The notes under the pieces were generated by a model. It was not told the origin of the DNA. It did not search any database and saw nothing but the letters and a program-made list of their open reading frames with translations. Positions 26,005 to 33,502 of a stretch of DNA of 64,000 bases are shown piece by piece. How positions within the stretch are numbered: the stretch's first letter is position 1; every line of letters begins with the position of its first letter. The DNA is from CAWCBH01 sp963793785 (GTDB lineage Bacteria > Actinomycetota > Thermoleophilia > Solirubrobacterales > 70-9). The position numbers and the translations under genes are program-made. The stretch lies in NCBI GenBank assembly GCA_963793785.1, contig CAWCBH010000003.1:1860001-1924000 (forward strand), in the 5' to 3' direction.

Positions 26005-27060
26005 TCAGAAAGTCGCCGAGGCCGGTGCGGGGGTGGGCTCACCGGCTTCGGCGAAGGAGACCATGCGGCCGCGCTCCTCGTCCCAGAGCTTTAACCGGAC
26101 GGTGCGGATGCCGTCGATCAGCGTCAGGGTCGGCACGTCGTGGAAAACCAAGTTCTCGGCGTGTGCTCGCTGCAGGTTGTAGTTGGGAACGCGGGCGCTG
26201 ATGTGGTGTACGTGGTGGAGGCCGATGTTGCCGCTGAAGAACTGCAGAACCTTGGGCAGCTTCAAATACGAGCTGCCGCGCAGGGCTGCATCGGCGTAGC
26301 TCCACCGCCCCGAGCCCTCCCAGTAGGCGTCCTCGAACTGGTGTTGGACATAAAACAGCCAGACCCCTGCCATGCCGGCCATGAGGGCAGTGGGCATCTG
26401 CACCTGCAGGTAAGCGAGCGGCCCAATCAGCCAACAGAGACCGCCAATCAGTACGGCGAGGGCGAGGTTGGTGAGGTAGACGCTGTGGCGGATCCGCGGA
26501 CGGACGTCGCGGGAAATCATGCGCGGACCGATGATCATCGAGTAAATCGGCCCGATCGTGAACATCACGAGCGGATTGCGGAACAGGCGATACGCGAGCC
26601 GCCGCTTCGGCGGCAGGGCTCGGTACTCAGCCACCGTCAGGGTCGGGACGTCCCCGTCGCCGCGGCGCTCGAGATCGCCGGAGGTCGCATGGTGCATCGC
26701 GTGCTGATGGCGCCAGCGCGCAAAGGGTGCAAAGACCAGCAGGGCGCAGAGCCGTCCCACCCATAGGTTCGCGCGCTTGCCGGGCAGGAACGAGCCATGC
26801 GTGCAGTCGTGAAAGACGATGAAGGTGCGCACGAGGAACCCCGCAGCCGGCACCGCGAGCGCCAGCACGATCACGTAGGAGACGTCGAGCGCGAGGTACA
26901 TCAGCGCCGACAGCCCGAGATAGGGCAGAACCGAGGTCGCCAGGTCCAGCAGACTGCGGCCGAGGCGGGGCTTGGCGTAGGGGGCGATCGCAGCGCGCCA
27001 GTCGCGCTCCGCCTTAACGCCGACGGTGCTGTCTTCCTGGGTTTCTTCCGTCCTGGTCAT
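26005..27060 (-). CDS. membrane fatty acid desaturase
   Basis: A 351-residue acyl-lipid or acyl-CoA desaturase. The three di-iron histidine boxes are HDCTHGS, HQHAMHHATSGD and HHVHHIS, with further His in VQHQFEDAYWEG. Hydrophobic pairs (LSALMYLALDVSYVIVLALA; LTNLALAVLIGGLCWLIGPL) give the four-helix topology. It resembles bacterial delta-12-type FADs and would introduce a double bond into membrane acyl chains, often a cold or membrane-stress response. Codon and base use is less GC-rich than the pilus region. The start at 27060 was chosen because the longer frame includes a hairpin. Confidence 0.93.
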   Translation of the reverse strand: MTRTEETQEDSTVGVKAERDWRAAIAPYAKPRLGRSLLDLATSVLPYLGLSALMYLALDVSYVIVLALAVPAAGFLVRTFIVFHDCTHGSFLPGKRANLWVGRLCALLVFAPFARWRHQHAMHHATSGDLERRGDGDVPTLTVAEYRALPPKRRLAYRLFRNPLVMFTIGPIYSMIIGPRMISRDVRPRIRHSVYLTNLALAVLIGGLCWLIGPLAYLQVQMPTALMAGMAGVWLFYVQHQFEDAYWEGSGRWSYADAALRGSSYLKLPKVLQFFSGNIGLHHVHHISARVPNYNLQRAHAENLVFHDVPTLTLIDGIRTVRLKLWDEERGRMVSFAEAGEPTPAPASATF

Positions 27061-27082
27061 GCTCAGTACTGGGTTGAGGAGA

Positions 27083-27110
27083 AACGGGCCACCCCGAAGG
27101 ATGGCCCGTT
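27083..27110 (-). terminator. UUCG-capped terminator hairpin after the 27455 gene
   Basis: On the minus strand AACGGGCCATCC and GGGTGGCCCGTT form a 12-bp stem (one G-T pair) around a TTCG tetraloop, followed by TCTCC. It lies 22 bases after the stop at 27132 and before the desaturase gene. Confidence 0.65.
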
Positions 27111-27131
27111 GCAATCTCTAAGCGTCCCTGG

Positions 27132-27455
27132 TTAGGAACGGTCGCTGCGGTCCTCGGTGTAAGGATCGCGCGATCCGGCCTTCGCCAGACCACGACTAAT
27201 GAAGTAGGCGCCAGCGACAATCGAGACGTAGAGCCATGCCTGACGGGCGATGAACTCGTCTGTGCCTCCGGTGTCGCCGCCCTTGATCGCAGCGGCACTG
27301 ACCAGAATCGCGACGATCACGCCGACCATCCCCCAGAACTCGGTGGTCTTGAATGCCTGCTTCGTCTCGGTTGCAAGCCGGCGAACTGCGCCATTGCGAG
27401 CGCCATTGCGAGCGCGTGGGCTCGTGTCCAGCCTCGCCTCAGTGTGAGCTTCCAT
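27132..27455 (-). CDS. small two-helix membrane protein
   Basis: A 107-residue protein with an Arg/Ala-rich cytoplasmic N-terminus (RARNGARNGAVRRLATETKQ), two membrane helices (FWGMVGVIVAILVSAAAI; LYVSIVAGAYFISRGLA) and an acidic tail (DPYTEDRSDRS). I recognise the pattern from actinobacterial hypothetical proteins but no function. It is followed by a strong hairpin terminator, so it is transcribed separately from the desaturase. It lies at the edge of the stress-gene stretch. Confidence 0.65.
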   Translation of the reverse strand: MEAHTEARLDTSPRARNGARNGAVRRLATETKQAFKTTEFWGMVGVIVAILVSAAAIKGGDTGGTDEFIARQAWLYVSIVAGAYFISRGLAKAGSRDPYTEDRSDRS

Positions 27456-27666
27456 GCTGCCTTCCGTTTAGATTCCGGCTGGGCCGTGCTTCGTGACGAT
27501 GAAGGTCACCCTGCCCATTTGGACCACAGCCGGCGGACGGACCGCGTCAGCGGCTCTCGTCTACCCACTGAGTCCCCGATCGAGCGAAAGCGAAACATCC
27601 TCGAGCAGGCGGTAGGGCTCCTCTCGATCATCCAGGGAGACCTGGTCTGCTCCGGTCTAGTCGAAA

Positions 27667-28164
27667 CTAGAGCTGATCAACCGCTTCGCGTCCGGCCAAA
27701 TGTGCGAGCTGGAGAAAGTCGGAGATGGTCAACGCGGTCAGGGTTGAGGCGGCGAATCGTGTCTCGCGAGGAGCGACGGCGAGACCAATCGAGAGACCGG
27801 CCGAGATCCATAGGCCCAAGCAGTAGGGGCAGCCGAGGAGTTCGCCTATGGCTCGCTGGGGTCCCGTCCCGCGTGGCTCCTCTCTTACCTGGCCCGACGC
27901 TTCACGCTTGCGGCGCCGGAAGGGTGCCCGCGCGAAGCTCATCACCTTGTCCTTGGCGATCAGCCGGCTCAGCTTGTGGGTCGCCACGCCGAGGATCACG
28001 AGGTCCTTCACGCCGAACTCCGACGGGAGGTCGAGCGCACCCCTGCGGCTGGCGATCAAAAGCGCGGTATAGCCGCTTGCAAATAGGGCACTCAGACCCG
28101 CGTAGGCAACGATCGGTGGTCGCTCCTCCTGTGGCGAGTGTCCCTTCGGACTCAGCGACTGCAT
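27667..28164 (-). CDS. DUF1360 membrane protein
   Basis: A 165-residue protein with the DUF1360 layout: DLVILGVATHKLSRLIAKDK followed by the APFRRR segment, GELLGCPYCLGLWISAGLSI (the conserved CPxCxGxW) and two or three further hydrophobic stretches. In Bacillus, related YvsG/CotR-type sporulation proteins are known, but the family function is open. A GTTT-N17-GGGTAC promoter ends 9 bases before the ATG, so it is probably a general-stress gene here. Confidence 0.82.
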   Translation of the reverse strand: MQSLSPKGHSPQEERPPIVAYAGLSALFASGYTALLIASRRGALDLPSEFGVKDLVILGVATHKLSRLIAKDKVMSFARAPFRRRKREASGQVREEPRGTGPQRAIGELLGCPYCLGLWISAGLSIGLAVAPRETRFAASTLTALTISDFLQLAHLAGREAVDQL

Positions 28165-28173
28165 CGCGCGCTC

Positions 28174-28200
28174 GTACCCGAGCCTAGGGCGGCGGCAAAC
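28174..28200 (-). promoter_or_regulatory. SigB/SigF-type promoter of the DUF1360 gene
   Basis: Minus strand GTTT (28197-28200), 17 bases, GGGTAC (28174-28179), then 9 bases to the ATG at 28164. This matches the actinobacterial stress sigma consensus (GTTT-N15-17-GGGTA). Confidence 0.6.
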
Positions 28201-28258
28201 CCTCGGCGGTCAACCTCAACGGGATCGATTTGCCCGCCGCGCCGACCTTGCTGTCCGT

Positions 28259-28284
28259 GTTATCCAAGCACGGATGTGGGGTAC
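28259..28284 (+). promoter_or_regulatory. SigB/SigF-type promoter of the CsbD-like operon
   Basis: GTTA (28259-28262), 16 bases, GGGTAC (28279-28284), 68 bases before the ATG at 28353. csbD is a SigB-dependent gene in Bacillus, which makes the assignment attractive. Confidence 0.45.
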
Positions 28285-28352
28285 AGGCACGCTCCGCGCG
28301 CGTTTAGTCGCGCTATCCAGGCCAGGGAACGGAGTTGACAAGAAAGGGATGG

Positions 28353-28862
28353 ATGACTGACCCCGAGATCAAAGAACGTACCGCCGGCGGAATGGTGGGT
28401 AAAGCGGCCGGAAAGGTCAAGGAGATCGCCGGTGAGGCGCTTGCTGATGAGGAACTGGCACGGGAGGGCCGGCTACAGCAGGCTCAGGGCGAGGCCGGCA
28501 AAGAGGCGGCCACACGCCAGGCGGAAGCCGGGCGAGCACAGGCTGAAGCGGAGCTCCGTGAGGACCGAGCCGAAACGGAGCAGGAGCGGGCTCGGCTGCA
28601 AGCCGACGTCGAGGCAAAACAGGAGATCGAGACGGCCGCGCGAGATCAACAGGCCGCTCAGCGCGACGCAGATCGGCAGGAACGGGCGCAGAGCTCGGCC
28701 GTCGACCAGCAGAGGCTGGCCGCGGAGCAAGAGCTCAGGGCGGCCGATCAGGAGGCACTGGCCAAGGCCCGTCGCGAGGAGGAGGCAGCGGCTGCACTCG
28801 AGGAGGAGGCGCGTCGCGCTGAGACACGAGCCGCCCAAATCGATCCGGAGGAGAAGCGATGA
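28353..28862 (+). CDS. CsbD-like stress protein with long charged helix
   Basis: A 169-residue, extremely hydrophilic protein. Residues about 10-45 (GGMVGKAAGKVKEIAGEALA, then DEELAREGRLQQAQGEA) are a CsbD-like domain; the remaining 120 residues are almost only Ala, Glu, Arg, Gln and Asp and should form one long coiled coil. The ATG at 28353 follows AAAGGG; a TTG at 28335 is an alternative. Its stop overlaps the next start (ATGA), so both proteins are made together. Lower GC and this composition differ from the surrounding metabolic genes. Confidence 0.75.
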   Translation: MTDPEIKERTAGGMVGKAAGKVKEIAGEALADEELAREGRLQQAQGEAGKEAATRQAEAGRAQAEAELREDRAETEQERARLQADVEAKQEIETAARDQQAAQRDADRQERAQSSAVDQQRLAAEQELRAADQEALAKARREEEAAAALEEEARRAETRAAQIDPEEKR

Positions 28863-29470
28863 ACCTGCAAGCGATTCCCAGGGCGCTCATAGGCTCTTCG
28901 TTGAAGCTTGCGCGCTTCCCTTTCGACCGTGCCCTCAGCCTCGGTGGGAATTCCACTGGACCCGCACGCTTGATGGTGGACCGAGTTGACGCGACTCTTC
29001 GCGGGGCTGCCGGCTTGCTCCTTCGTGACGACACCCTGCAGGCTGACGCGAGTCGTCGACAGGCTGCTGCCAAGGAGCGCGAGCACGCGAACCGCCTCCG
29101 CGCCGAAGCAGCGTTTCACTCCGATAAGGGTGAGGAGCAAGTCCAAGAAACCAGAGACGAGACCGAGGCACTGCGACGGCGGGTGGAGCAGGCGGCCGAG
29201 CAAAAGCGCAGGCTGGCGAAGAACCGCCGCGATGCCAGGAAGTCCACTATCGCCAAGAAGGCCCGCAGCCGCCAGCAGGCAGCCCAGAACACAGCTCAGA
29301 ACCGAAAGCGGCACGCCGAGGATCAGGGCAAGCGTGAGCGTCTCAAGGCACTTGACTCAAAGAGCAGCGCCCTAGGTCAAAAAGAGGCCGCGCTGGTTGC
29401 CTCCGAAGAGGCGACGCGGCTACAGAGGGCCGCCTCTAAGGCAAAGGCGAACCGCAAAGACGGCAGCTGA
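28859..29470 (+). CDS. coiled-coil protein coupled to the CsbD-like gene
   Basis: A 203-residue protein with a short N-terminal hydrophobic/amphipathic part (AIPRALIGSSLKLARFPFDR) and then about 140 residues rich in Lys, Arg, Glu and Gln predicted to be a continuous coiled coil (EALRRRVEQAAEQKRRLAKN). It starts in an ATGA overlap with the CsbD-like gene. No known family is recognised; its companion and promoter suggest a stress-related, perhaps DNA- or membrane-associated, structural role. Confidence 0.65.
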   Translation: MNLQAIPRALIGSSLKLARFPFDRALSLGGNSTGPARLMVDRVDATLRGAAGLLLRDDTLQADASRRQAAAKEREHANRLRAEAAFHSDKGEEQVQETRDETEALRRRVEQAAEQKRRLAKNRRDARKSTIAKKARSRQQAAQNTAQNRKRHAEDQGKRERLKALDSKSSALGQKEAALVASEEATRLQRAASKAKANRKDGS

Positions 29471-29625
29471 CTGATCGCTCCGTCGCAGCCGCCGTCCCCC
29501 CGCTTGGCAACTGCGCGCTCAGCCGCGCCTGCCGTCTGGTGTCGCCCCCTGGCCTAGTCCGCCTAGCCTGATCGCAGGGTCACGCCAGTCGGGGTCGCGC
29601 GGTGCCGCAGCGATGTTCGGATGGG

Positions 29626-29919
29626 TCAGGACCGGTGACGGGGATCCAGCGCTTGGACGATGCTGGTCACCTCAGGGGCTTTTTCGATGACCAACCACCC
29701 TTCATGCTTTTCGATCACGGTCTCGACATCCGGAATCTCGTGCCCGCTTACCACGAAAAACCTGCGGGAATCGGAGCGCACAGCTTCATACTCGGCGTTT
29801 CGGAGTTTGACTTTCTGCCTGCAATCTGGATCAGCGCATTCGCAGAAGTACAGCTCCGATTCGGATTCTTGGTGATGCTCTTCCCACCCGGCCCTGCGTT
29901 CGTTGCCAAGCCTGAACAT
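29626..29919 (-). CDS. small Cys-containing protein, start uncertain
   Basis: A protein of at least 97 residues with a CECADPDC motif, probably a metal site, followed by KLRNAEYEAVRSDSRRFFVV, SGHEIPDVETVIEKHEGWLV and IEK. I have the impression of a common actinobacterial small family of this pattern whose N-terminus (REERIAGNEAMFR-like) begins before the first ATG used here; that sequence is present upstream in frame (from about 29965) but without ATG, GTG or TTG. The true start may therefore be an unusual codon or hidden by a miscalled base. Function unknown. Confidence 0.6.
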   Translation of the reverse strand: MFRLGNERRAGWEEHHQESESELYFCECADPDCRQKVKLRNAEYEAVRSDSRRFFVVSGHEIPDVETVIEKHEGWLVIEKAPEVTSIVQALDPRHRS

Positions 29920-30010
29920 CGCCTCGTTGCCGGCAATCCGCTCTTCGCGAGGAGTAGCGATGGATTCAGTCTATCCGCACTTTGGTCGACGCGGGGAGTG
30001 CTAAACCTGC

Positions 30011-30844
30011 CTAATCGAGCAAGAGAAATGCCGCTGCGATAGCGACTGCGATCGGCGTGCCGAGGAGGCTCATCCGGGCAAAAAAACTCTCGAACGGACC
30101 GGTGTAGCGCGTGCTCTGAAAAAAGATCAGGCCCACGACGTGAGCCAGGTTGATCAGCGTCATCCCCAGAGCGATCAGCGCCACGAATGGCCGGAAGCCA
30201 TCGAGGTTCCCCGCCTCCAGATTCCGGGATTGATCTTCTCCGACGTAGGCGGCGGTCAGGGCGCCGAGCACCAAGGTGCCGATCACAGCCACCAGAATCC
30301 CAACCACGTCCCGCTTGGTGAAGGGGGGAAGATTCCGAGAGGTTTGATTGCCCTTCGCCCGCCCGGCACCGGGCTTGGTCCTGGCCAGGTCCACGACCTG
30401 GGGCTCGCCATTCCTCGATTCGACGATGATCTCGGCTACGGGCTGCGATATGTCGCGCTCGGCCCGGGCGGTGAGGTCCGTCTCAGCATGGGCCGCCTCC
30501 TCCTCAGCATGCTTGATCATCAGGATTCGACCGGGTTGAAACTTCTGCACCTCGTCGCTTGTGGCGATCAGAGGATCGGAATCCCCGACCTCCCCACGAG
30601 CGTTGAATCCGTGCTCGCGCAGCCAGCTCAGGCTCTGTTGAAGCCGGTGCTCGGCGGGCTGGATGGCATCATCGACGTCGCCCATATGGTGCTTGAGCGC
30701 ACTGTCGACGAGAGCCGGCGCAACAACGAAAACCTCCGCTGGTTCTCCTGCCGATGCCCCGCGCAGGCCGTCCAGCACGGCCCTGCCGAGACTCTCCCCC
30801 GCGATCGCTTCATTGGCGACAACCAGCACCCGCTCATTGCTCAT
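30011..30844 (-). CDS. universal-stress-like domain fused to three membrane helices
   Basis: A 277-residue fusion. The first 150 residues look like a HUP/USP-fold domain (ERVLVVANEAIAGESLGRAV; AEVFVVAPALVDS; QPGRILMIKHAEEEAAHAET), with a linker (PGAGRAKGNQTSRNLPPFTK) leading to three membrane helices (VVGILVAVIGTLVLGALTAA; FVALIALGMTLINLAHVVGL; LGTPIAVAIAAAFLLLD). A GTTT-N17-GGGTAC promoter lies 9 bases before the ATG. The architecture, a soluble stress-type sensor tied to the membrane, is unusual; what it senses is unknown. Confidence 0.7.
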   Translation of the reverse strand: MSNERVLVVANEAIAGESLGRAVLDGLRGASAGEPAEVFVVAPALVDSALKHHMGDVDDAIQPAEHRLQQSLSWLREHGFNARGEVGDSDPLIATSDEVQKFQPGRILMIKHAEEEAAHAETDLTARAERDISQPVAEIIVESRNGEPQVVDLARTKPGAGRAKGNQTSRNLPPFTKRDVVGILVAVIGTLVLGALTAAYVGEDQSRNLEAGNLDGFRPFVALIALGMTLINLAHVVGLIFFQSTRYTGPFESFFARMSLLGTPIAVAIAAAFLLLD

Positions 30845-30853
30845 AGGCGCTGC

Positions 30854-30880
30854 GTACCCTCAACGAACTCTGGCGGAAAC
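30854..30880 (-). promoter_or_regulatory. SigB/SigF-type promoter of the USP-membrane fusion gene
   Basis: Minus strand GGTTT (GTTT at 30877-30880), 17 bases, GGGTAC (30854-30859), then exactly 9 bases to the ATG at 30844. Confidence 0.6.
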
Positions 30881-30910
30881 CTGCTCTTTTCTGAGCGCCT
30901 GAGACCCAAG

Positions 30911-30935
30911 GTGTGGCGAACGCGGCGACGGGTAC
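30911..30935 (+). promoter_or_regulatory. SigB/SigF-type promoter of the glsB-like gene
   Basis: GTGT (30911-30914), 15 bases, GGGTAC (30930-30935), then exactly 9 bases to the ATG at 30945; matches the Streptomyces SigB form GNNT-N14-16-GGGTAC. Confidence 0.55.
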
Positions 30936-30944
30936 GGCGCCGCC

Positions 30945-31340
30945 ATGGAAGTGATCGGCTTCATCGTCCTGCTTGCGATCAGCGGCCTCCTCATCGGCGC
31001 CTTGGCCCGACTGCTACTTCCGGGACGCGATCCGATGAGCATTCTCGAGACAATGCTCGTCGGGGTGGCCGGCTCGCTGATCGCGGGGTTGATCGCCTAC
31101 TACGCCTTTGACCGTGACCAGGGCGGCGGCCTCCTGCTTTCCCTCATTTGCGCGGTCGTTCTCGTGTTTGCGGTTCGCAAGTTTCGAGAGCGCTCCGCGG
31201 CCACGCAGCGAGGGCCAACGACGGTCGGGGGCGGAAACGTCCATACCGAGGTCCGGTTCATGCCCGGCTGTCTGCTCTTCTCGATCATCGCCTCGATTGT
31301 GCTGACGGTGCTGTTGAACTTGATGGTGCGCGCCTTCTAA
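30945..31340 (+). CDS. GlsB/YeaQ/YmgE-family stress membrane protein
   Basis: A 131-residue membrane protein with the family core (IGFIVLLAISGLLIGALARL, LLPGRD, then TMLVGVAGSLIAGLIAYYAF). A fourth hydrophobic stretch at the C-terminus (CLLFSIIASIVLTVLLNLMV) is an extension beyond the usual 80-90 residues. Members are induced by osmotic, acid or envelope stress in several bacteria; the mechanism is unknown. It is transcribed divergently from the USP-membrane fusion gene with SigB/SigF-type promoters on both sides of the 100-base gap. Confidence 0.87.
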   Translation: MEVIGFIVLLAISGLLIGALARLLLPGRDPMSILETMLVGVAGSLIAGLIAYYAFDRDQGGGLLLSLICAVVLVFAVRKFRERSAATQRGPTTVGGGNVHTEVRFMPGCLLFSIIASIVLTVLLNLMVRAF

Positions 31341-31431
31341 GTGTTAGTGGAGTCGCCCAGGGGACGCTGGGAGCGCGTCGCAGCCCGGTAGGTTGCGAAG
31401 CGGAGGCTCGGGTCCATCGACCGGCCGCTGT

Positions 31432-31437
31432 TACAGT
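31432..31437 (+). promoter_or_regulatory. leaderless-type -10 (TACAGT) of the 31444 gene
   Basis: TACAGT ends 6 bases before the ATG at 31444. Confidence 0.45.
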
Positions 31438-31443
31438 CGCCCG

Positions 31444-31710
31444 ATGGCCGACTCTCGCCAGCGCCAGCCTGGGGCCCAGCAGGACAAGGGCACCAATTGG
31501 CGGCTCTGGTTCGTCGGCATCGCGGTGCTGCTGCTGGCGATCGTCTGCCTGCAGAACTCGCAGGAGATCGACGTTGAGATCCTGTTCGTCGAGACGACGG
31601 CGCCGCTGATCGCGATCCTGCTGATCGCGGCCCTGATCGGCGCCGCGGTCGGCTACCTGGCCCCGGTGCTGCGTCGCCACCGCCGCGCCGAGCGCAAGCG
31701 GGACGGCTAG
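31444..31710 (+). CDS. LapA-domain (DUF1049) membrane protein
   Basis: An 88-residue protein with two membrane helices (WRLWFVGIAVLLLAIVCLQN; LIAILLIAALIGAAVGYLAP) separated by the conserved NSQEIDVEILF segment and ending in a basic tail (RRHRRAERKRDG). This is the LapA/YciS arrangement, known from lipopolysaccharide assembly in Enterobacteria but widespread in Actinobacteria without LPS, where its role is unknown. It converges with pntB, 5 bases apart. Confidence 0.82.
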   Translation: MADSRQRQPGAQQDKGTNWRLWFVGIAVLLLAIVCLQNSQEIDVEILFVETTAPLIAILLIAALIGAAVGYLAPVLRRHRRAERKRDG

Positions 31711-31715
31711 GCGGG

Positions 31716-33131
31716 CTAGAGGCCCTCGACCTCGCCGGCGATGTCGGCCGCCGCCTTCTTGGCGTCGTCGAACAGCATCGAGGTGTTGGGCTCGTAGAAG
31801 AGGTCGTTGTCGATCCCCGCGAATCCGGGGCTGAGGCTGCGCTTGATGACGATCACCTCGTTGGCCTCGTGGACCTCGATGATCGGCATCCCGGCGATCG
31901 GGCTGTCAGGATCGTTCTTGGCCGCCGGGTTGGTGACGTCGTTGGCGCCGACGACGACGGCGACGTCGGTGCGGGGCAGCTCGCCGTTGATCTCGTCCAT
32001 CTCCTTCAGCTGCTCGTAGGGGACGTCGGCCTCGGCGAGCAGCACGTTCATATGGCCGGGCATCCGCCCGGCGACCGGGTGGATCGCGTAGTTGACGGAC
32101 ACGCCGCGTTTCTCGAGCTCGTCGGCCAGCTCCTTGATCGCGTGCTGGGCCTGGGCGACCGCGAGCCCGTAGCCGGGAACGATCACCACCGAGTCGGCGT
32201 AGGCGAGCTTGATCGCCGCGTCCTGAGCGCCGATCGAGGTGTGGGGGCGCTCCTCCCCGGTTCCCGCGCCCGCCGCCGGAGCGCCGCCGAATCCGGCGAA
32301 GAGAACGTTGGCGACCGAGCGGTTCATCGCCGTCGCCATCTCCATCGTCAGGATCGTTCCCGAGGAGCCGACCAGGGTGCCGGCGACGATCAGCGAGACG
32401 TTGTCGAGCGCGAAGCCCGTCGCCGCCGCCGAGAGGCCTGTAAAGGCGTTCAGCAGCGAGATCACGACCGGCATGTCGGCGCCGCCGATCGGCAGCACGA
32501 CGAGGTTGCCGAGCAGCGCCGCTGCGAGCAGGACGCCGATGAAGATCCCCTCGGAGGGGTCGTCGTTGTTGACCGAGAGGTTGACGCAGGCGGCGACGAT
32601 CGCGATCAGCAGCACGACGTTGATCACCTGCTGTCCGGGCAGCGCCAGGGGCCGGGTGGGGATCAGGTCCTGGAGCTTCGCGAAGGCGATGTTCGACCCC
32701 CAGAAGGACACCGATCCGACCACCGCGGCGAACAGGATCGGGATCAGCTCGTCGAGCGGGATCTCACCTCCCAGCGAGATGCCGTGGCGAATCTCGGCCC
32801 AGGAGATCAGCGCCACCGCACCTCCTCCGACACCGTTGTAGAGCGCGACCATCTGCGGCATCTGCGTCATCTGCACCCGGATCGAGGCGACGACGCCGAC
32901 CGCGGTGCCGATCACGATGCCGCCGGCGATCAGGCCCCAGTTGCCGATCCCGTCGAGGAGCAGGGTCGTCGCGACCGCGATCGCCATGCCCCCGGCGGCG
33001 ATCAGGTTGCCCTGCTTGGCGGTGGTCGGGTGGGTGCCCCGCCGGACCCCGATGATGAACAGCGAGAAGGAGACGATGTAGAGCGCCGTGGCGACGTCGC
33101 CGCCGGGCTCGAGAACAGCCAACACGGTCAT
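31716..33131 (-). CDS. pntB: NAD(P) transhydrogenase subunit beta
   Basis: A 471-residue proton-translocating transhydrogenase beta subunit. About nine membrane helices form the N-terminal two-thirds (VNLSVNNDDPSEGIFIGVLL, ISLLNAFTGLSAAATGFALD), followed by the NADP(H)-binding dIII domain with VVIVPGYGLAVAQAQHAIKE, YAIHPVAGRMPGHMNVLLAE, VVGANDVTNPAAKNDPDSPI and IVIKRSLSPGFAG. All are diagnostic. The start overlaps the stop of pntAB (ATGA). With the two alpha subunits it exchanges NADH for NADPH using the proton gradient. Confidence 0.96.
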   Translation of the reverse strand: MTVLAVLEPGGDVATALYIVSFSLFIIGVRRGTHPTTAKQGNLIAAGGMAIAVATTLLLDGIGNWGLIAGGIVIGTAVGVVASIRVQMTQMPQMVALYNGVGGGAVALISWAEIRHGISLGGEIPLDELIPILFAAVVGSVSFWGSNIAFAKLQDLIPTRPLALPGQQVINVVLLIAIVAACVNLSVNNDDPSEGIFIGVLLAAALLGNLVVLPIGGADMPVVISLLNAFTGLSAAATGFALDNVSLIVAGTLVGSSGTILTMEMATAMNRSVANVLFAGFGGAPAAGAGTGEERPHTSIGAQDAAIKLAYADSVVIVPGYGLAVAQAQHAIKELADELEKRGVSVNYAIHPVAGRMPGHMNVLLAEADVPYEQLKEMDEINGELPRTDVAVVVGANDVTNPAAKNDPDSPIAGMPIIEVHEANEVIVIKRSLSPGFAGIDNDLFYEPNTSMLFDDAKKAAADIAGEVEGL

Positions 33132-33502
33132 CCCTCGTCTCCCCCCGCCGCTTCCGACCGCGGGAGCGAAGGAGCATCTCTGTCTGATGTCTGCGACTGA
33201 GCGGGAGCCGAGGAAGCGGCGGGCTTAGGCTTCCGGGCGAACATGCCGAGCATCCGGTCGGTGACCATGAAGCCGCCGACGATGTTGATCGTGCCGAAGG
33301 CGATCGCGATCACCCCGATCAGCTTCTCCAGCGAATCGTCGGCATAGCCGACGACGATCAGGCCGCCGAGCATGACGATCCCGTGGATCGCGTTGGTCTG
33401 CGACATCAGCGGTGTGTGCAGGGTCGTCGGGACCTTGGAGATCACCTCGAAGCCGACGAAGGCGGCGAGGACGAAGATCGTGATCTCGGTGATCAGGTCC
33501 AT
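33128..33502 (-). CDS. pntAB: NAD(P) transhydrogenase alpha subunit, membrane part
   Basis: A 124-residue membrane subunit (alpha-2) with three helices: ITIFVLAAFVGFEVISKVP, AIHGIVMLGGLIVVGYA and GVIAIAFGTINIVGGFMVTD. The STLHTPLMSxTNAIxG motif of the family is present as TTLHTPLMSQTNAIHG. A hydrophilic tail of about 30 residues is extra. It starts directly after the stop of pntAA with no gap and overlaps pntB by four bases. Confidence 0.94.
   Translation of the reverse strand: MDLITEITIFVLAAFVGFEVISKVPTTLHTPLMSQTNAIHGIVMLGGLIVVGYADDSLEKLIGVIAIAFGTINIVGGFMVTDRMLGMFARKPKPAASSAPAQSQTSDRDAPSLPRSEAAGGDEG

Noticed and set aside
28200..31400. The less GC-rich stress stretch as an integrated mobile element
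   Set aside because: No integrase, transposase, tRNA or direct repeats at its borders; the genes fit a stress regulon.
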